From Ichthyophonus hoferi (taxonomy: Eukaryota > Opisthokonta > Ichthyosporea > Ichthyophonida > Ichthyophonidae), in contig NAOQ01000161.1 in the NCBI GenBank assembly GCA_002751075.1, positions 43,581 through 68,071 of the forward strand: a stretch of 24,491 nt of DNA, given 5' to 3'. Under the pieces are notes generated by a model. That model had not been told where the DNA came from and did not search any database. It saw only the letters and a program-made list of their open reading frames with translations. The translations under genes and the position numbers were made by a program. Positions 1 to 11,090 of this stretch are shown here, in pieces. Each line of letters opens with the position of its first letter. The first letter of the stretch is position 1.

Positions 1-1219
1 GTGTTTCCATGAATGGACAACTTCTTTGAAACAGTTGTAAAATATTAGTACTAATGACCTTTTTACCATGATAACAATTTAAATGTATTAGACCATTGGA
101 AAGTACTCTGTTCCTAAATTGACTTGCAGGTTAGGAGACCCATGTTTGAACTCTACTGTAATGTTGGGTAAATGTGCATTATTTTGCTTTGACTGAAAGC
201 TATCTATAAAATCTGTCTAACACCAAAATAGTATCTAACGTTGAATTACATTTTAAGAGACTTACAACTGTAATGTTTATGTAGGGGTATCATATGGTTG
301 TAGTGAGGGATCGTCAGTATATTTATATTAGCCGTGTATTAACGTGATGGGAAGTGAGAAGAGTACTTCAAGAATGTGTAACTTAACGTAGTAATTATAA
401 TTTTGATATTAATGATTATGAAAGCATTACATAAGTGAGTAGGTTTTAGATTGCTGGTAATGGGCAAGTCACACTTATGTAATCTGGTTTCTTGCTTCAG
501 ATACTCATGATAATACTTCATCTATTAGGATGCCTGAGTGCCATAGCATTAGTATGATTGTGTCAGACATGTTTTATAATATCAATGTCAATACAACTAC
601 GCAATGGATGGATTGTATTGGTGTGTGATTTTATTGCGTAACGGTTGGATTATATTGACTTGTGTTTTTACTACATGTAATAGCTGAATTGTATTGGTTT
701 GTGCTTCTTATCAGGGACAGCATGACCAATACTTCGTTGTCAGAAAGCCACATTAATAATATTTTATCAGTTTTATAAGAAAGATACTGTTATCCATTTT
801 TATTTAACAAACCAATATAAAATATAAAATATCTATTATCTATAAGTAAGTAGTATTAAAATTTGTTTGCTTGTCAGATTTATCTGGAACACTTTTAGTT
901 CACCCAAGCTAATCCCAAGAGATAAGCCCCTAAACCAGGGGTGCATATAACCGAAAGGCAATTCATAAATGATCGCGAGTTATAACTTACATAGTTTCGT
1001 ATTCATTTCACTTCTAGTGACAGAATTACTTAGTGTTAGGAACAGTAATGGCAAGTGCCACTAACTATAATTTGTTATTCCAGGATATCTGCTACCCAAC
1101 TCCCTATACCACTAGAATATTCGGAAATTAGACAGATTGTTGGTAATGTCAGGTAGCACCTTTCTACTGATAGTGATACATATTTTACTGCTTTACGGCC
1201 ATTTATACTGTTTGTATTA
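1..1219. other. AT-rich spacer with no supported gene
   Basis: All frames are broken into short pieces and I see no RNA gene. The only clear structure is a set of three degenerate, roughly 38-bp direct repeats at 606-710, listed separately. The stretch just before 1220 leads into the first copy of the interspersed repeat family. Confidence 0.5.
606..710. repeat. three degenerate ~38-bp direct repeats
   Basis: Three consecutive units begin near 606, 643 and 682. Each carries a variant of GGATTGTATTGGTGTGTG followed by a T-rich tail. The second and third units differ from the first at several positions, so this is an old or imprecise duplication. A related string, GGATTGTATT followed by GCGTAAG, occurs near 23745, next to the repeat copy in the last AAGAB intron. 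These units may therefore be an upstream part of the dispersed family. Confidence 0.5.
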
Positions 1220-1885
1220 CAAGATTGTTAACTCTGAATGAACACAGTTTAAATTGATTTTATCATACAGTGTGCAAGTACATACATTAGTGAACCGGTT
1301 TATGAGCCATTCAGATAAGGAAACAGTAGAATAACAGAAAACAAAAATCAATAAGAAAGAACTTGCTTACACATACGCGGTATCAATAGCAAAATACGAC
1401 GTTCTCGTAAACCCACGCAAAAATACTTTGCATTCAATTATATATGTAATAACCATATCGTTATTGCAATGTCTAATCCACCATTGGCTCTCGTATATTC
1501 GTACATGATAATCGGTGTTCAGATCTCTTGCTCGTTCAGAACTCAGAACTGCCTACTAGCATTAAATAGCGACGATAGTTATTATTTACGTAGTAACATA
1601 TCACTCCTTACTGATGGATCTCGTTGGGTAATTTATACATTCTTACCTAAGCACTTCAAAGCATATACCTCTTCTGAATTAGAACAGAGATATAATTACT
1701 GAGCTGATATATGGACCTTCTATAGAACCTTTATCACAACAACTGAGCCTTAAAGACAGAGCCGATCAAGTGACTAACACTAACACTGGTCCAGAAATAT
1801 TAACTACTACCAGATATTTAACAGGAGACTATGAGAACTGTGGACAAGTCAATAGAACTACTACAATTTCTGATAGTTTAAAATC
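1220..1885 (+). repeat. interspersed repeat family, copy 1 (fossil)
   Basis: The copy opens with a GTTAACTCTGAATGAACAC motif near 1228 that recurs near 9862 and, inverted, near 13095. It then shares CTTTGCATTCA (near 1428) with the copy at 9785-10285. From 1440 to about 1880 it matches the reverse complement of 12640-12190 closely, including ATAATCGGTGTTCAG, TACCTAAGC, CAACTGAGCCTT and GTGGACAAGTCA. An open stretch at 1469-1702 reads as protein-like sequence; I take it as element-derived rather than a host gene because the same translation recurs in two other copies. The element class is unknown and the copy looks old and broken. Confidence 0.65.
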
Positions 1886-2584
1886 AATTTTCTACTAAAA
1901 CAATTGTAAATATTAGATTATTTAGAGTACCACAGCCTGGTTTAGGGAAACAAAAAAACTCATTCACTAATATGGAGAAATGCAAACTATCATATGTAGG
2001 TAGCTAAGAATAGTTTAGTTACAAGTATCATGGTAGCATATTTCATTATCTTCTAAGTTATTTGTTTCTCGAGTAAGACCCTATTCACTACAAAAAATGA
2101 AGCTCATAAGAAATTAACCGGCACATGTGTATGACCTGATGAATTTTGATTTATCCATTTTCACCTATTTTGAGACTTTAATCTGTAATCCAGAAGATAC
2201 ATTTGAGGTTAAGTGGTATTACAGAGTAAATGACCCTATTAGCAAATTAAGACAATTGACCCTATAATCGCAGCATTATCAACAGAAATATGATTGCCAA
2301 AATTTTCACACACTGTAGTCACTAGCATTTATTGTATTGTAAAGTACTTTTATTCTGCAATATGAATTAGAATTAAATGATTTTATATACTAAGGCTTTT
2401 TTTATTGTACTTGAAACTTGCCAATAACCATATTACTTCATTTTACCATACTCTAACCAACAAAAATAAGACTTGTTTGTTGCGTTGTACAAATGGATTA
2501 ATTCCTGAACTATTAAGATACAAGAGTATTTATAAAGCTATTACGGAATGGTATGCCATAGAGTAAAATTATTCCTAATATTGA
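1886..2584. other. AT-rich spacer, possible further repeat debris
   Basis: There is no gene or RNA that I can support. The first 150 bases may continue copy 1, since short coding-like strings persist. A similar GTAC/AACCC/GGTT pattern near 11715 may be related, but the match is too weak to call. Confidence 0.4.
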
Positions 2585-3105
2585 GTATAATTGATAATAA
2601 AAATATGGCCTATAGATGAGTGCACTGGGGTAGAAGTAAATATATTTTTGTTGCAAGTCCGTCAACTCTGAAGAAGGACGTGGTATAGGTGAATCTTCAA
2701 ATGATTGGTCCAATATTCGTTGTTTGAATTAATGATCCATCATTAGATTAACGGAATGTGTGCAGTTAGGCTGAGGACTAGCAAAAAGCCATCTAAATTA
2801 GGGCATCTACGTTAGACCAATTATAAATCAAGATCAAATCATAATAAAAACGTTCTAGTGGGTAATACTGGTTGCATGTGAACTGCGTTAGTCAGTAAGG
2901 ATATGACAGCTTCTATTGTGAAGTGAACCAAGATACGGAACAAAATTATATTGACATCCGCAATAAACAAGGGTGGCAAAAAGGATAAAAGAAATGAAAA
3001 AAACCCAATAAATTGACATTTAATGACGTATGAACCATTATATATATATTTCTCATTTATTATTATTTGTTAACAGTATGTTATATTTATATATATTCCA
3101 ATTGA
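2585..3105 (+). repeat. interspersed repeat family, copy 2 (fossil)
   Basis: The copy starts near an AATAAAAATATGGCC string that aligns with the start of the copy at 9785. It continues with TTGCAAGTCCGTCAACTCTG, matching the inverted copy near 13105, and then GATTGGTCCAATATTCG, matching the inverted copy near 13030. Further on, CATCCGCAATAAACAAGGGT and CCCAATAAATTGAC parallel the 10080-10145 segment, and TTATTATTTGTTAACA near 3060 parallels 10240-10258. Several collinear blocks make this a real homologous copy rather than chance AT similarity. I see no preserved coding part here. Confidence 0.6.
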
Positions 3106-3394
3106 TGATTTGAGAGGATACTTGGCCGGTATTATATAATAAGCGTATTTTATTGTAATGCCTAGTTCTTTGTTGGCATTTGATTATAATCGTCAGTGTT
3201 GAGATAGCTCTCCTGTAAAGAATATTTAGAATTGTTTAGTTATTTTTGATAGTAATAAAAAATAATACACACTAACTCAACCGTTCAGGTTTCTTTCCTA
3301 TTGTTTGAAGCATTTTATTTATACCTTTCGCTTAAAACCAGCACTATATTAAATTAAAAAAGGTCAATTACCAATTGGTCAATGCCTATATATT
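3106..3394. other. AT-rich spacer
   Basis: I see nothing coding. Around 3364-3386 there is a short palindrome, ACCAATTGGT, flanked by two GGTCAAT strings. This resembles the CCAAT/ATTGG strings scattered through the repeat copies. Confidence 0.4.
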
Positions 3395-3857
3395 ACCTGA
3401 TTGGTTGTGTAGTTTTTCCGTGGGATTATTTCTATGTGATCGACTGAATTATAGCATAATCCGAACCAATAAGAATATAGATCATTCACAAAGACTGAAT
3501 GAACGTCTTTTGTTTTCTAGTAATAAGTAAATATAATAACTAAAGGACGGAGCCAAAAAAAGTGCATTGAACGCTTTGCTTTGGTCCTAACACATACAGC
3601 TAGACTTAGCACCTCTCATTGATCGTTCACATTGCCGTATTACCACAATCGCACCTAAGCATATTAAGGCAGGAGTCACTCCTCAATTCGTAGAAGCATG
3701 CTCGGCAGCTGGGGATGATCACACACATACGCTTTCCCTTACATCAAATTTAACTCAGCTGTCTATTCGCAGAATGCTAGAATTTTTTGAATATACTCTA
3801 CCGTGCTTACGTCAACACGGTAATCTTACACCAACCAATTATTGCTATAATTTGTGA
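3395..3857 (+). repeat. interspersed repeat family, copy 3, with a shared coding stretch (fossil)
   Basis: The 3450-3620 part aligns with 23805-23950 inside the last AAGAB intron. Shared strings are TCCGAACCAATA, an A-rich run, and GTGCATTGAACGCTTTG against GTGCAATGAACATTTTG. From about 3620 it aligns with copy 1 and with the inverted copy at 12480-12440, centred on ACCTAAGCATATTAAGGC. Bases 3591-3857 are open for 88 codons with no early ATG. The peptide contains IDRSHCRITTIAPKHIKAG, which has counterparts in the same frame in the other two copies. I do not recognise the protein. It is a remnant, not a host gene, although an acceptor-like CATACAG precedes it. Confidence 0.6.
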
Positions 3858-4470
3858 TTTAAACGGAACTTAAAGAGTATAATACATTGCAAAAAGTATA
3901 GGTCGGGTAATATGATAGCGTAGATTCCACAAGATAGATGGACAATCGGCACCAAATAAGTAAACTTAGAGTGAACACAGGTGTTTTGGTACACCTTGCT
4001 TATAGAAGTCACTATCCTTATAACTGTAAGTGATTCCGGAATACCCATCCTTCTCCAGTGCACTAATTAAGACTTTTTTTTTTTTTAGAAAGTTTTTCTG
4101 CTAATCCGTCAGCAATTTCCAAACAAACGTGGCCAAAGCGATAAGTCATATCGTACGACGCTCCATGCCATGATACGTCATAAAGCAATGAATCTAATGA
4201 TTCTAGTCGATCACACCAATCGGGAGGTGCTCTATGCTTTGATATGACTTGTAGATTGTAGAAAGTGAGAGTAAGATTATTATCTGATAAGATAAACCCT
4301 TCAACTGGCTGATTTTAAACGGCAATATCCTATAAATTATTCAACCCAAATATCATGTACCGCCCGAAAGTCACTCTTTATGCCTATCTGGCTGGTCCAT
4401 TGTCTTTCAGCGAACCGGAATTTCTCAATAGTATGACATTCGTTCAACAATGATCCTTATAATAGACCTG
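3858..4470 (-). other. degenerate coding-like remnant, family unknown (fossil)
   Basis: The base composition is less AT-rich than the flanks. On the minus strand, 4314-4063 is open for 83 codons and reads like real protein, with short peptides such as PPDWCDRLESLDSLL and GHVCLEIADGLAEKL. It ends in a Lys run encoded by a 13-A homopolymer. Neighbouring minus-strand stretches are also coding-like, and the whole looks broken. I recognise no domain. It could be part of a mobile element oriented opposite to copy 3, or a decayed host exon. Confidence 0.4.
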
Positions 4471-5000
4471 ATTAAATTACTCTAGAGAAAAATAATAATA
4501 TATGTATGTATGTATGTATGTTATTACTATGCATTTGCTTGTTAAATTCGGAATATTTATTTAGTAATCTGAGGAAAGAGATAGCGTGACTGGGTATTCT
4601 TATCAATATTTTGTTTGGGAGCAGCATAATATATCGGCCAATCCTGAAATATAATCAAATGACTAATAAAACTTGAATTAAACACGCGACAACACAAAGG
4701 GTAAGTTTTCTTAAGAGTTTTAAATAACGTATCTTGCATTATATACTGTACACCAGATAATTTATATGTATAGATATATGCTTATGTATAAGTATAAGTA
4801 TAGGTATATTATACATATACGTATGTATACGTGGTATCTTATTATTTAGTATATTTCTTACAGGTCATTTTAAATAATATATATATATATATATAATATG
4901 TATGCTTATTTTACAAACGTTACTAACGTTACTATATATACCAAAAAATAATGCAATTAATTTAATTTAATTCAACATTAAATTAATAATTTAATTTGTG
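4471..5000. repeat. AT-rich low-complexity tract with (TATG)n and (TA)n
   Basis: A perfect tetranucleotide run of TATG units lies at about 4500-4521. The 4740-4860 interval is a degenerate TATA/GTATAA tract. A (TA)n run follows at about 4879-4896, then two copies of AACGTTACT near 4916-4933. No gene is visible. Confidence 0.6.
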
Positions 5001-5926
5001 ATTTAAAAATATTGTTATTACTGCTAATATTACTACTGCATGCTAATCTGCCAACAGATAATCCTACCCACCTCCACCAATCCAGTAACGTGTTCTACAC
5101 GTGGGAACTTGTCTTTTCGAGTTATAATGTAGCAATGTTTATGGTATATACTATATATAGTATAGATATCATTTGTGCAGGTGGGACAAAATCTTGGTTT
5201 TGTTGTTATTTCACACTAGTTTTCTATATTTATATATCTATATTTATGATTAATAGTCAAAATATAGTTAAGGTATGCGTGTTAAATAGACCCCCGACCT
5301 TAACAACTTTTCTTTTCTTGTCTTTTTTGCAATAACAGGCCCCAAATACAAGCACACAACTCCGAATGCAATATATACACCCTGCACGCTAAGGAAATCA
5401 TCACGTTTTAAAAACTTAACACCACGACACCTGAAAGGACATAAATTTAAAAGTACCTATAACGGAAAGCACTTTGTTCTGTGTGTTGCGTGTTGATATT
5501 AGGATTACAGGCTCTCTGCTTATATATGTATGTCTTATTTATTATTCGTGGCTAATACTGTGAAGACTCGTTCTCTTTTTGTTTATGTGGCATGCTTTAC
5601 TGTAAGTGTTTGTATTGGAGTATTTAAACCTATGAAATTCGTTGTCGTTGTCCTTTTCTATCCAATTTTAAGGGCCATAGAAAACTCGATCTATAGGTAT
5701 GAATGTGAATGTTCCTGGTTACTTGTGTGCCTCGTACAGTAATGAACGGTCATCATATGTAGATAGTTTAAAGTTGAGTAGGTATACACTGTTTTGCATA
5801 TTAAGGTGGTATAACATGCCAAATAAATAAGTATAAATAAGCATGTAGGACATAATGTTGTATTAGGACTGTGTCAATCCTATATACCTTTCTGCAGTTG
5901 AGCTAAGGGGTGTCAATTATAGAGGG
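5001..5926 (+). promoter_or_regulatory. presumed 5' flank of DNAJC5
   Basis: There is no supported coding exon. A T-rich open stretch at 5012-5335 lacks an ATG and is dominated by hydrophobic codons, so I do not call it. Close to the gene, a TATA-like TATAAATA sits at about 5832. A good 3' splice site, CCTTTCTGCAG, ends at 5897. The first protein-coding exon may therefore be preceded by a spliced 5' UTR exon that I cannot place. Confidence 0.3.
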
Positions 5927-5950
5927 ATGTGTGGATATATATATACTTCT

Positions 5951-8900
5951 ATGACTGACCTCACTCCCCCTATCCTATTAGTTTCAAATATGACCTCAGA
6001 GCCGCAGGAACCTATTCCTGAAGACTATGGTAAGTGCCGTGTATTTTCAAGAGAAAGGGGGCTGGTGGAGAAGGACTATACGAGAAATATATGTTGTCTA
6101 TCTGTCTATTTGAATACAAAAAGATCATAGTAAGTAACAAATTGTGCTTAGTTACATCCAATATATATCTGTATTACACGTATAGACACTCATATACTAT
6201 TGTATACCCAGCCAGCCATACGTATGATTCAACTAGGTGTCTATACACCATTTACCAAGTAACTGAAAATACGTATATATATATTGTTATGTATATAGAC
6301 TTGCGCAGGCTTCATATATAGTCAAGTGCACTCTCATGTGGTTGCCATGGAACATATTTATTTTTGTGTTGTTATATATACATACATGTATTTTTAAATA
6401 TATATATAGGAAGCTATACTATACTAGTATTGGTATCTCCATATCTAGGTATTTCTCCCACTTCCTATAATGGATTATCTATCAATATATCACCATTAAT
6501 CTTAAAACTGATCTATAGTGTGTTGCCCTCCCTACCTCTTCTTTCCCTCTCCCTCTCTCTCCCTCAGACATCTACGAGTTAATGGGCCTCACTAAGGAGG
6601 CCACCGCCGAAGACATTCGCAAGAGTTATAGGCGACTTGCCCTAAAGTATCATCCTGATAAGAACCTGGACAATCCACAGGAGGCGGCTATTATGGTAGG
6701 GACCTACTCACCTAGTATATATGGCAGGGGAGAGAGGGGGAAGAAGGTGCAAGATGATTGGTTAGCTTGTGACCCATGTGCCTCATCCCGCCTTCTTATT
6801 GGCCTATCATGTATTCTCTATCTCCATGTCGTTCATCTTTCTAATGTGGCCTTCGTACACAAATATATTCACATAATCCTCTTATTCATATTTTTATCTG
6901 GAATTATAATTAGATGGTTGTTACTTATATTTAGCGTTGAATTTGTTTTTTTAAACCAATTAGTTCTATGATCTTAAGGTTGAATCACCATGATATCTAT
7001 CTGGCCTATCATATGTTATATATATCCATATATTAATTCTGTTTCATCCTACGTTTATAATCATCACTAACCATCCAATAATGTTTATTCTTTAGTTTCA
7101 AAAGTTGAACCGTGCCAATCAAATTCTAGGAGATGAAAACAAACGGAAAATTTACGATGAATATGGCTTTAAAGGTATTCAGATGTATGAACAGATGGGA
7201 GAGAAGGACTTTGCTTTATCGGTACGTATCCTATACATACATATATAGCTCAGTATTAATAGTGTGTTTACTCGTTAGATTGCCCTCGTTTTAATTCACT
7301 GATCATTCAGAATCTGCATATCAATCTTCTCTTGGTTTTTTTTATACCTAATTATCGTTGTGCCTTTGTTACCGATTTGATGCCATTCTTGCCACTAAAA
7401 CTATTACCAACCGCCGTCCTGTTGTAGATATATATATATGACTAGTATTTCATTTTGATATAGAGTTACAGCTATAGCTGGGCACGTATGTCTGTAGAAC
7501 ATGGCATGATGTGAAGCTATACATTCCTCTACCTGTTATTCTCATACCTACACACGCATACACACCAGTCTTCATTTTTTTACATATACATGCACTATCA
7601 TGCAGCACTGATTCACCTGCATCTACCCTCTACAGCTCCTTATGGGTAACCCATGGTTCAAGGGAATTTTTGTATTGTGTGGTATTCTGACGGGCTGCTA
7701 TTTCTGTTGTTGTTGTTGTATGTGCTGCTGTGGCAAGTGTGGACCCAAGTCAGACGATGATGAAAATCTTCCCGATTGGGTAAGTAATTCATTACATTTG
7801 TAATGCCTATGTTCATTCGTCCTACATCCTTTCTCTTTCTCGCACCCTTTTCGCCATCTTCCATCACCTTAAAGCTGTAGACAGTAAGTTAAAATGCATT
7901 GTATACAGCTGGTAAGGTACAATGTTACGACATATTTGAAGTGCTCTCAATATCAAATAGTGTTAGGGATTGACTCTTTTTGCCATGCTATAGTTATTAC
8001 CTACCATCACACATCACGTCATATTCTAGTGCATCATACATGTATAAAGGTACACTAATCTGCATATCACATATACAGGATGAAGGAGAGTCAGAAGCCT
8101 CTTATCGTAGTCAGCGCAGTCAACGCAGTCAACGTAGTCAACCAGTGCCTACAGCCATGCCTGGAGAGACTGCTACTCCAATGCCACCCCCATCCGCTTC
8201 TACTTGTAAGCATATAACATAACATTCTCCTTCTCCCTCCTAAAGTCATTATAACCTCTTCGCTTCCCGTCTCCTCTTTGCTTTGTCTTTTGTATAGTGG
8301 GTATAAATATAGACACGATATCTATTTTTCTGTGTAAGGCGGCTATGAAGCAATAGAGGGAGGAAGGACCCAGATTTTTTGTTTTGATCAACCAGAATTT
8401 GAATATTGTTGTCGTGCGCATATAAGGATCCCACCCCCAGATTACTGCCTCATATATATATATATATATGCGTGCCATTAAATCCGTTGGCAAGAAAAAA
8501 AGTGGTTTTGAATGCTTTGTATGCATAATTTTAGTGCTTGAGATATTTTCTATGATTTATAAGGTGTATATATTTGGAAGTGTGTACAAGTCAGGAGGGG
8601 GATAAGCACCTGGTTGAATTATATGATTTGAATAAAGATAGTATGATAGTATGATAGTATACTATAACATAATAGATACCAGATATATTTATGATATGCA
8701 AAAAGAAAAGGAAAGAGAATACTTTTTTATGGGGAAATGAATGTTAGCCTGGCTATTGTAACTATAATCTATCATGCTATCCCGTTATAACCATGTCTAC
8801 CCCTCCCCCATTTAAATCAAGCACCCAACAAATAACACTTACATCATTTCCCTTTCTCCAGCGGCCACTCACATACCACATTCTCGCCCAAATTCTCGCC

Positions 8901-9046
8901 CACCCTCATCCGCCAGCCAACACCCACCGGTAGTGGCTGCCCCACCGGAAACTAATACCTTTGCCAAAAACTATCCATCTGTAGAACCTACGATGCAAAT
9001 ACGCCCGGTGCAGCCCACAGATGAGGACATTCCTGAGGTTGATTAA
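5951..9046 (+). CDS. DNAJC5: DNAJC5 / cysteine string protein, six coding exons
   Basis: This is an Hsc70 co-chaperone on membranes, mainly secretory and synaptic vesicles. Coding exons are 5951-6029, 6568-6695, 7096-7221, 7636-7779, 8079-8205 and 8862-9046. All have GT-AG borders and matching phases, giving 262 residues. The J domain spans about residues 27-95 with the HPD triad at 55-57, within [10 protein letters not shown]. Residues 112-125 are the hydrophobic linker. The cysteine string follows at about 126-146 with 11 Cys, including a run of five then three. This is fewer than the vertebrate protein as I remember it; palmitoylation of these Cys anchors the family to membranes. The C-terminal third is not conserved: it has four Arg-Ser-Gln units near 170 followed by a Pro/Ser-rich tail ending in DEDIPEVD. 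The start is uncertain: in-frame ATGs lie at 5927, 5951 and 5990. No canonical AATAAA follows closely. Confidence 0.9.
6030..6567 (+). other. DNAJC5 intron 1
   Basis: The intron is 538 bases, from donor GTAAGT to a strong acceptor preceded by a run of CT dinucleotides ending in CCCTCAG. It is rich in TATA strings. An open reading at 6034-6321 is low-complexity intron sequence. Confidence 0.7.
8206..8861 (+). other. DNAJC5 intron 5 with simple repeats
   Basis: This 656-base intron has donor GTAAGC and acceptor CCTTTCTCCAG. It contains a (TA)n run at about 8452-8469 and a short tandem of AGTATGAT units at about 8637-8662. I see no coding exon inside it. Confidence 0.7.
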
Positions 9047-9784
9047 GGCCAGAGCTCATTTTAGCATTAGCCAGTTTACTTTTGAATGTTACCGATAGTT
9101 TTGTGCTGGTTTGTTGGTAGCTTGAGATGGTGTTGCGTTAAGTTTTGCATTTAGATTTCTTGAGCCAACAACTGTATTATTACCACGGGGGAATCGTAAG
9201 ACTATTGTTTAATAGTTTAATTTTAGGAAAGGTCATAGTTATATTTTTATCCAAGTATATTATGCTTGTGTTTCTAAATGACATGGTTTTTTTATAATAA
9301 CTTATACTTTGAAGTGTGAGCTCATTTCCGGTTTTCACCCCATATACCTAACGATAGCCACGTCATTCATAACTATATAGGGAATGTATACATAACAAAG
9401 TGCTTTAATACATTATAGTCGTAAGATCGCGACAAATGCCCCCAATGTAAAAGGGTTATTGATGGCCTTATAATGTATATTTGTTTAAACGTGCTTTTCG
9501 ATATATACACAATCTCTTATACTCTTATACAAGCATAAAACGTTTATTAGAATTACTGTATTTTACACTCATCTAAGTCTTCTTTCCTGGTGAAAGGGAC
9601 CCATAAATAATTGTATACTCAATTTAAATATGATATACAGTTTCAGTCATTTAAAAGGCAACTCATTACATAAGCCATAGTTGGATTTGTGAGCGTTTAG
9701 AGAAAAATGTTTTAAGTTGGATAGCTCTTTACAGCCATGACACCAATCAGTACGCAAATAATGATAGCCAATGTATTCTAAGCA
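9047..9784 (+). other. DNAJC5 3' UTR and downstream spacer
   Basis: Only sequence without long open frames is present. I find no exact AATAAA before the repeat copy begins near 9785, and the first AATAAA (about 9796) lies inside that copy. Variants such as ATAATAAC near 9295 could serve as the poly(A) signal, but the mRNA end cannot be placed. Confidence 0.4.
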
Positions 9785-10285
9785 AAGTCATAAAATAAAA
9801 AGGGCTAAATTTAAGTGAGCACTTGCCATGTTCCAGATTCTTACCCATATATAATTAAGACCGTTAACTCCGAATGAACACTAAGTTAGGCTGAAGTTCT
9901 AATACAATACAATCCAATATAATAAACAGATTATGAAATAATTGGTCCAACATAAATCGATTGAATGATGTTCTGAAAAGATTCTGTGGCTACAGCATCT
10001 CGCAGTTCTTAACCAGGTAAATTGATTTGTCACTAATGATCTTTACGATCGGTCCCTTCCGCATTGATGAACACTGCTACGATTGGCACCCGTATAAACA
10101 AAGGTCGAAAAAGAACGCAAGGGAACAGAAGCAACCAATAAACGCCGGGCATACGCGGCAACCCCGCATGCATATATACGTGTACAATATACATGAAAAA
10201 AAATACGAATACCTTCGTGACATCCAAAGCTTTGCATTCACTTATTATTTGTTAAACAATATCATAATATATATAGTCCTATTAT
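9785..10285 (+). repeat. interspersed repeat family, copy 4 (fossil)
   Basis: The copy begins with AATAAAAAGGGCTAAATTTA, aligning with 2596 onward. It then shows GACCGTTAACTCCGAATGAA near 9859, ATTGGTCCAACATAAATCG near 9940, and ACCCGTATAAACAAAGGTCG near 10088. The segment CTTTGCATTCAC through AAACAATATCATAATATATA (10230-10275) closely matches the inverted copy near 12655-12605. The blocks occur in the same order as in copies 1, 2 and 5. No preserved coding part is evident. Confidence 0.65.
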
Positions 10286-11090
10286 ACCAAAGTTGTTCCT
10301 TTCATTAATTATACAACCAAGTAGCAGACATTCTTTCTTGTCTAGATCTTAGTCTCAATATTAAATAAATTATGTTTTTTGTTAAACAAAGTTGAAAATA
10401 CCTGAATTAGTCAAGCAAGTTAAAGAAGAAAGTAAGAAACGCTTCTTCTACAGTCATAAACAAATGGTCAGCGGAGGTGATTAAGATAAGGCACCAGCAA
10501 TGTAGCCCATAAATTCCATAAAAGATTCGCATATTTTCTATTGGGACTTGAAACAATAGTTTACAGATTGAGATGTCCTTAGCTCTCCAGTACTGTATCC
10601 CAATATAATCAATATTTAATTTAATGTGCTAATATAGACAGTTTCAAATGTAAATTTTATATTTGATAATATACATTGTTGTATCAATAGGCTAATATAC
10701 CTCTTTAGTCAGCTCACATCCATCCTTTCAGCAACTTGACCTCACTACTACTAAATATATAATACCTAATTATGAGTGGGTATATTGCATTTAATATGCA
10801 GTAGAAAAAAGTAATTTCTTGGTAACAAGTATAAAGCACCACTGTCAGTATTGGAGAAATAAGGATATCCAGTTCACCCAAATATTGAGTTACCCAAAAC
10901 GTTATTAAAGACTATGGAGCACTATAGAAAGGAGCAGTATGCATGGCAAAATACAACATACAGCAAACACCTATTTAATCTTAGAGTTGATAGACATTTT
11001 AAGTAAGCTGAATAATAGTATGAAAACTAATGTTTTGGGATCCTACTAATCATGTAAAAACCAATTAACTATATTAACTGCAATGTTTTA
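10286..11090. other. spacer with weak coding-like debris
   Basis: I see no host gene. A short open stretch near 10390-10480 reads KIPELVKQVKEESKKR and could be old element-derived sequence continuing from copy 4. An ATCAACTCT-type motif lies near 10982 in inverted orientation relative to 11101 and 11361. Confidence 0.3.

Noticed and set aside
1469-1702. 77-codon ATG-initiated frame as a host gene
   Set aside because: The same translation recurs in two other dispersed copies, so it is better explained as repeat-derived.
2513-2713. 66-codon minus-strand frame
   Set aside because: It lies across the border of repeat copy 2, has no family match by eye, and is within chance expectation for short frames.
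5012-5335. 107-codon open frame with a hydrophobic start
   Set aside because: It begins at TTG rather than ATG. It is made of T-rich, low-complexity codons, has no recognisable domain, and lies in an AT-rich flank.
8200-8526. 108-codon minus-strand frame
   Set aside because: It lies antisense within DNAJC5 intron 5, crosses a (TA)n run and has no domain.
10027-10308. 93-codon plus-strand frame
   Set aside because: It lies inside repeat copy 4. Other copies do not preserve it, and overlapping minus frames of similar length show it is chance.
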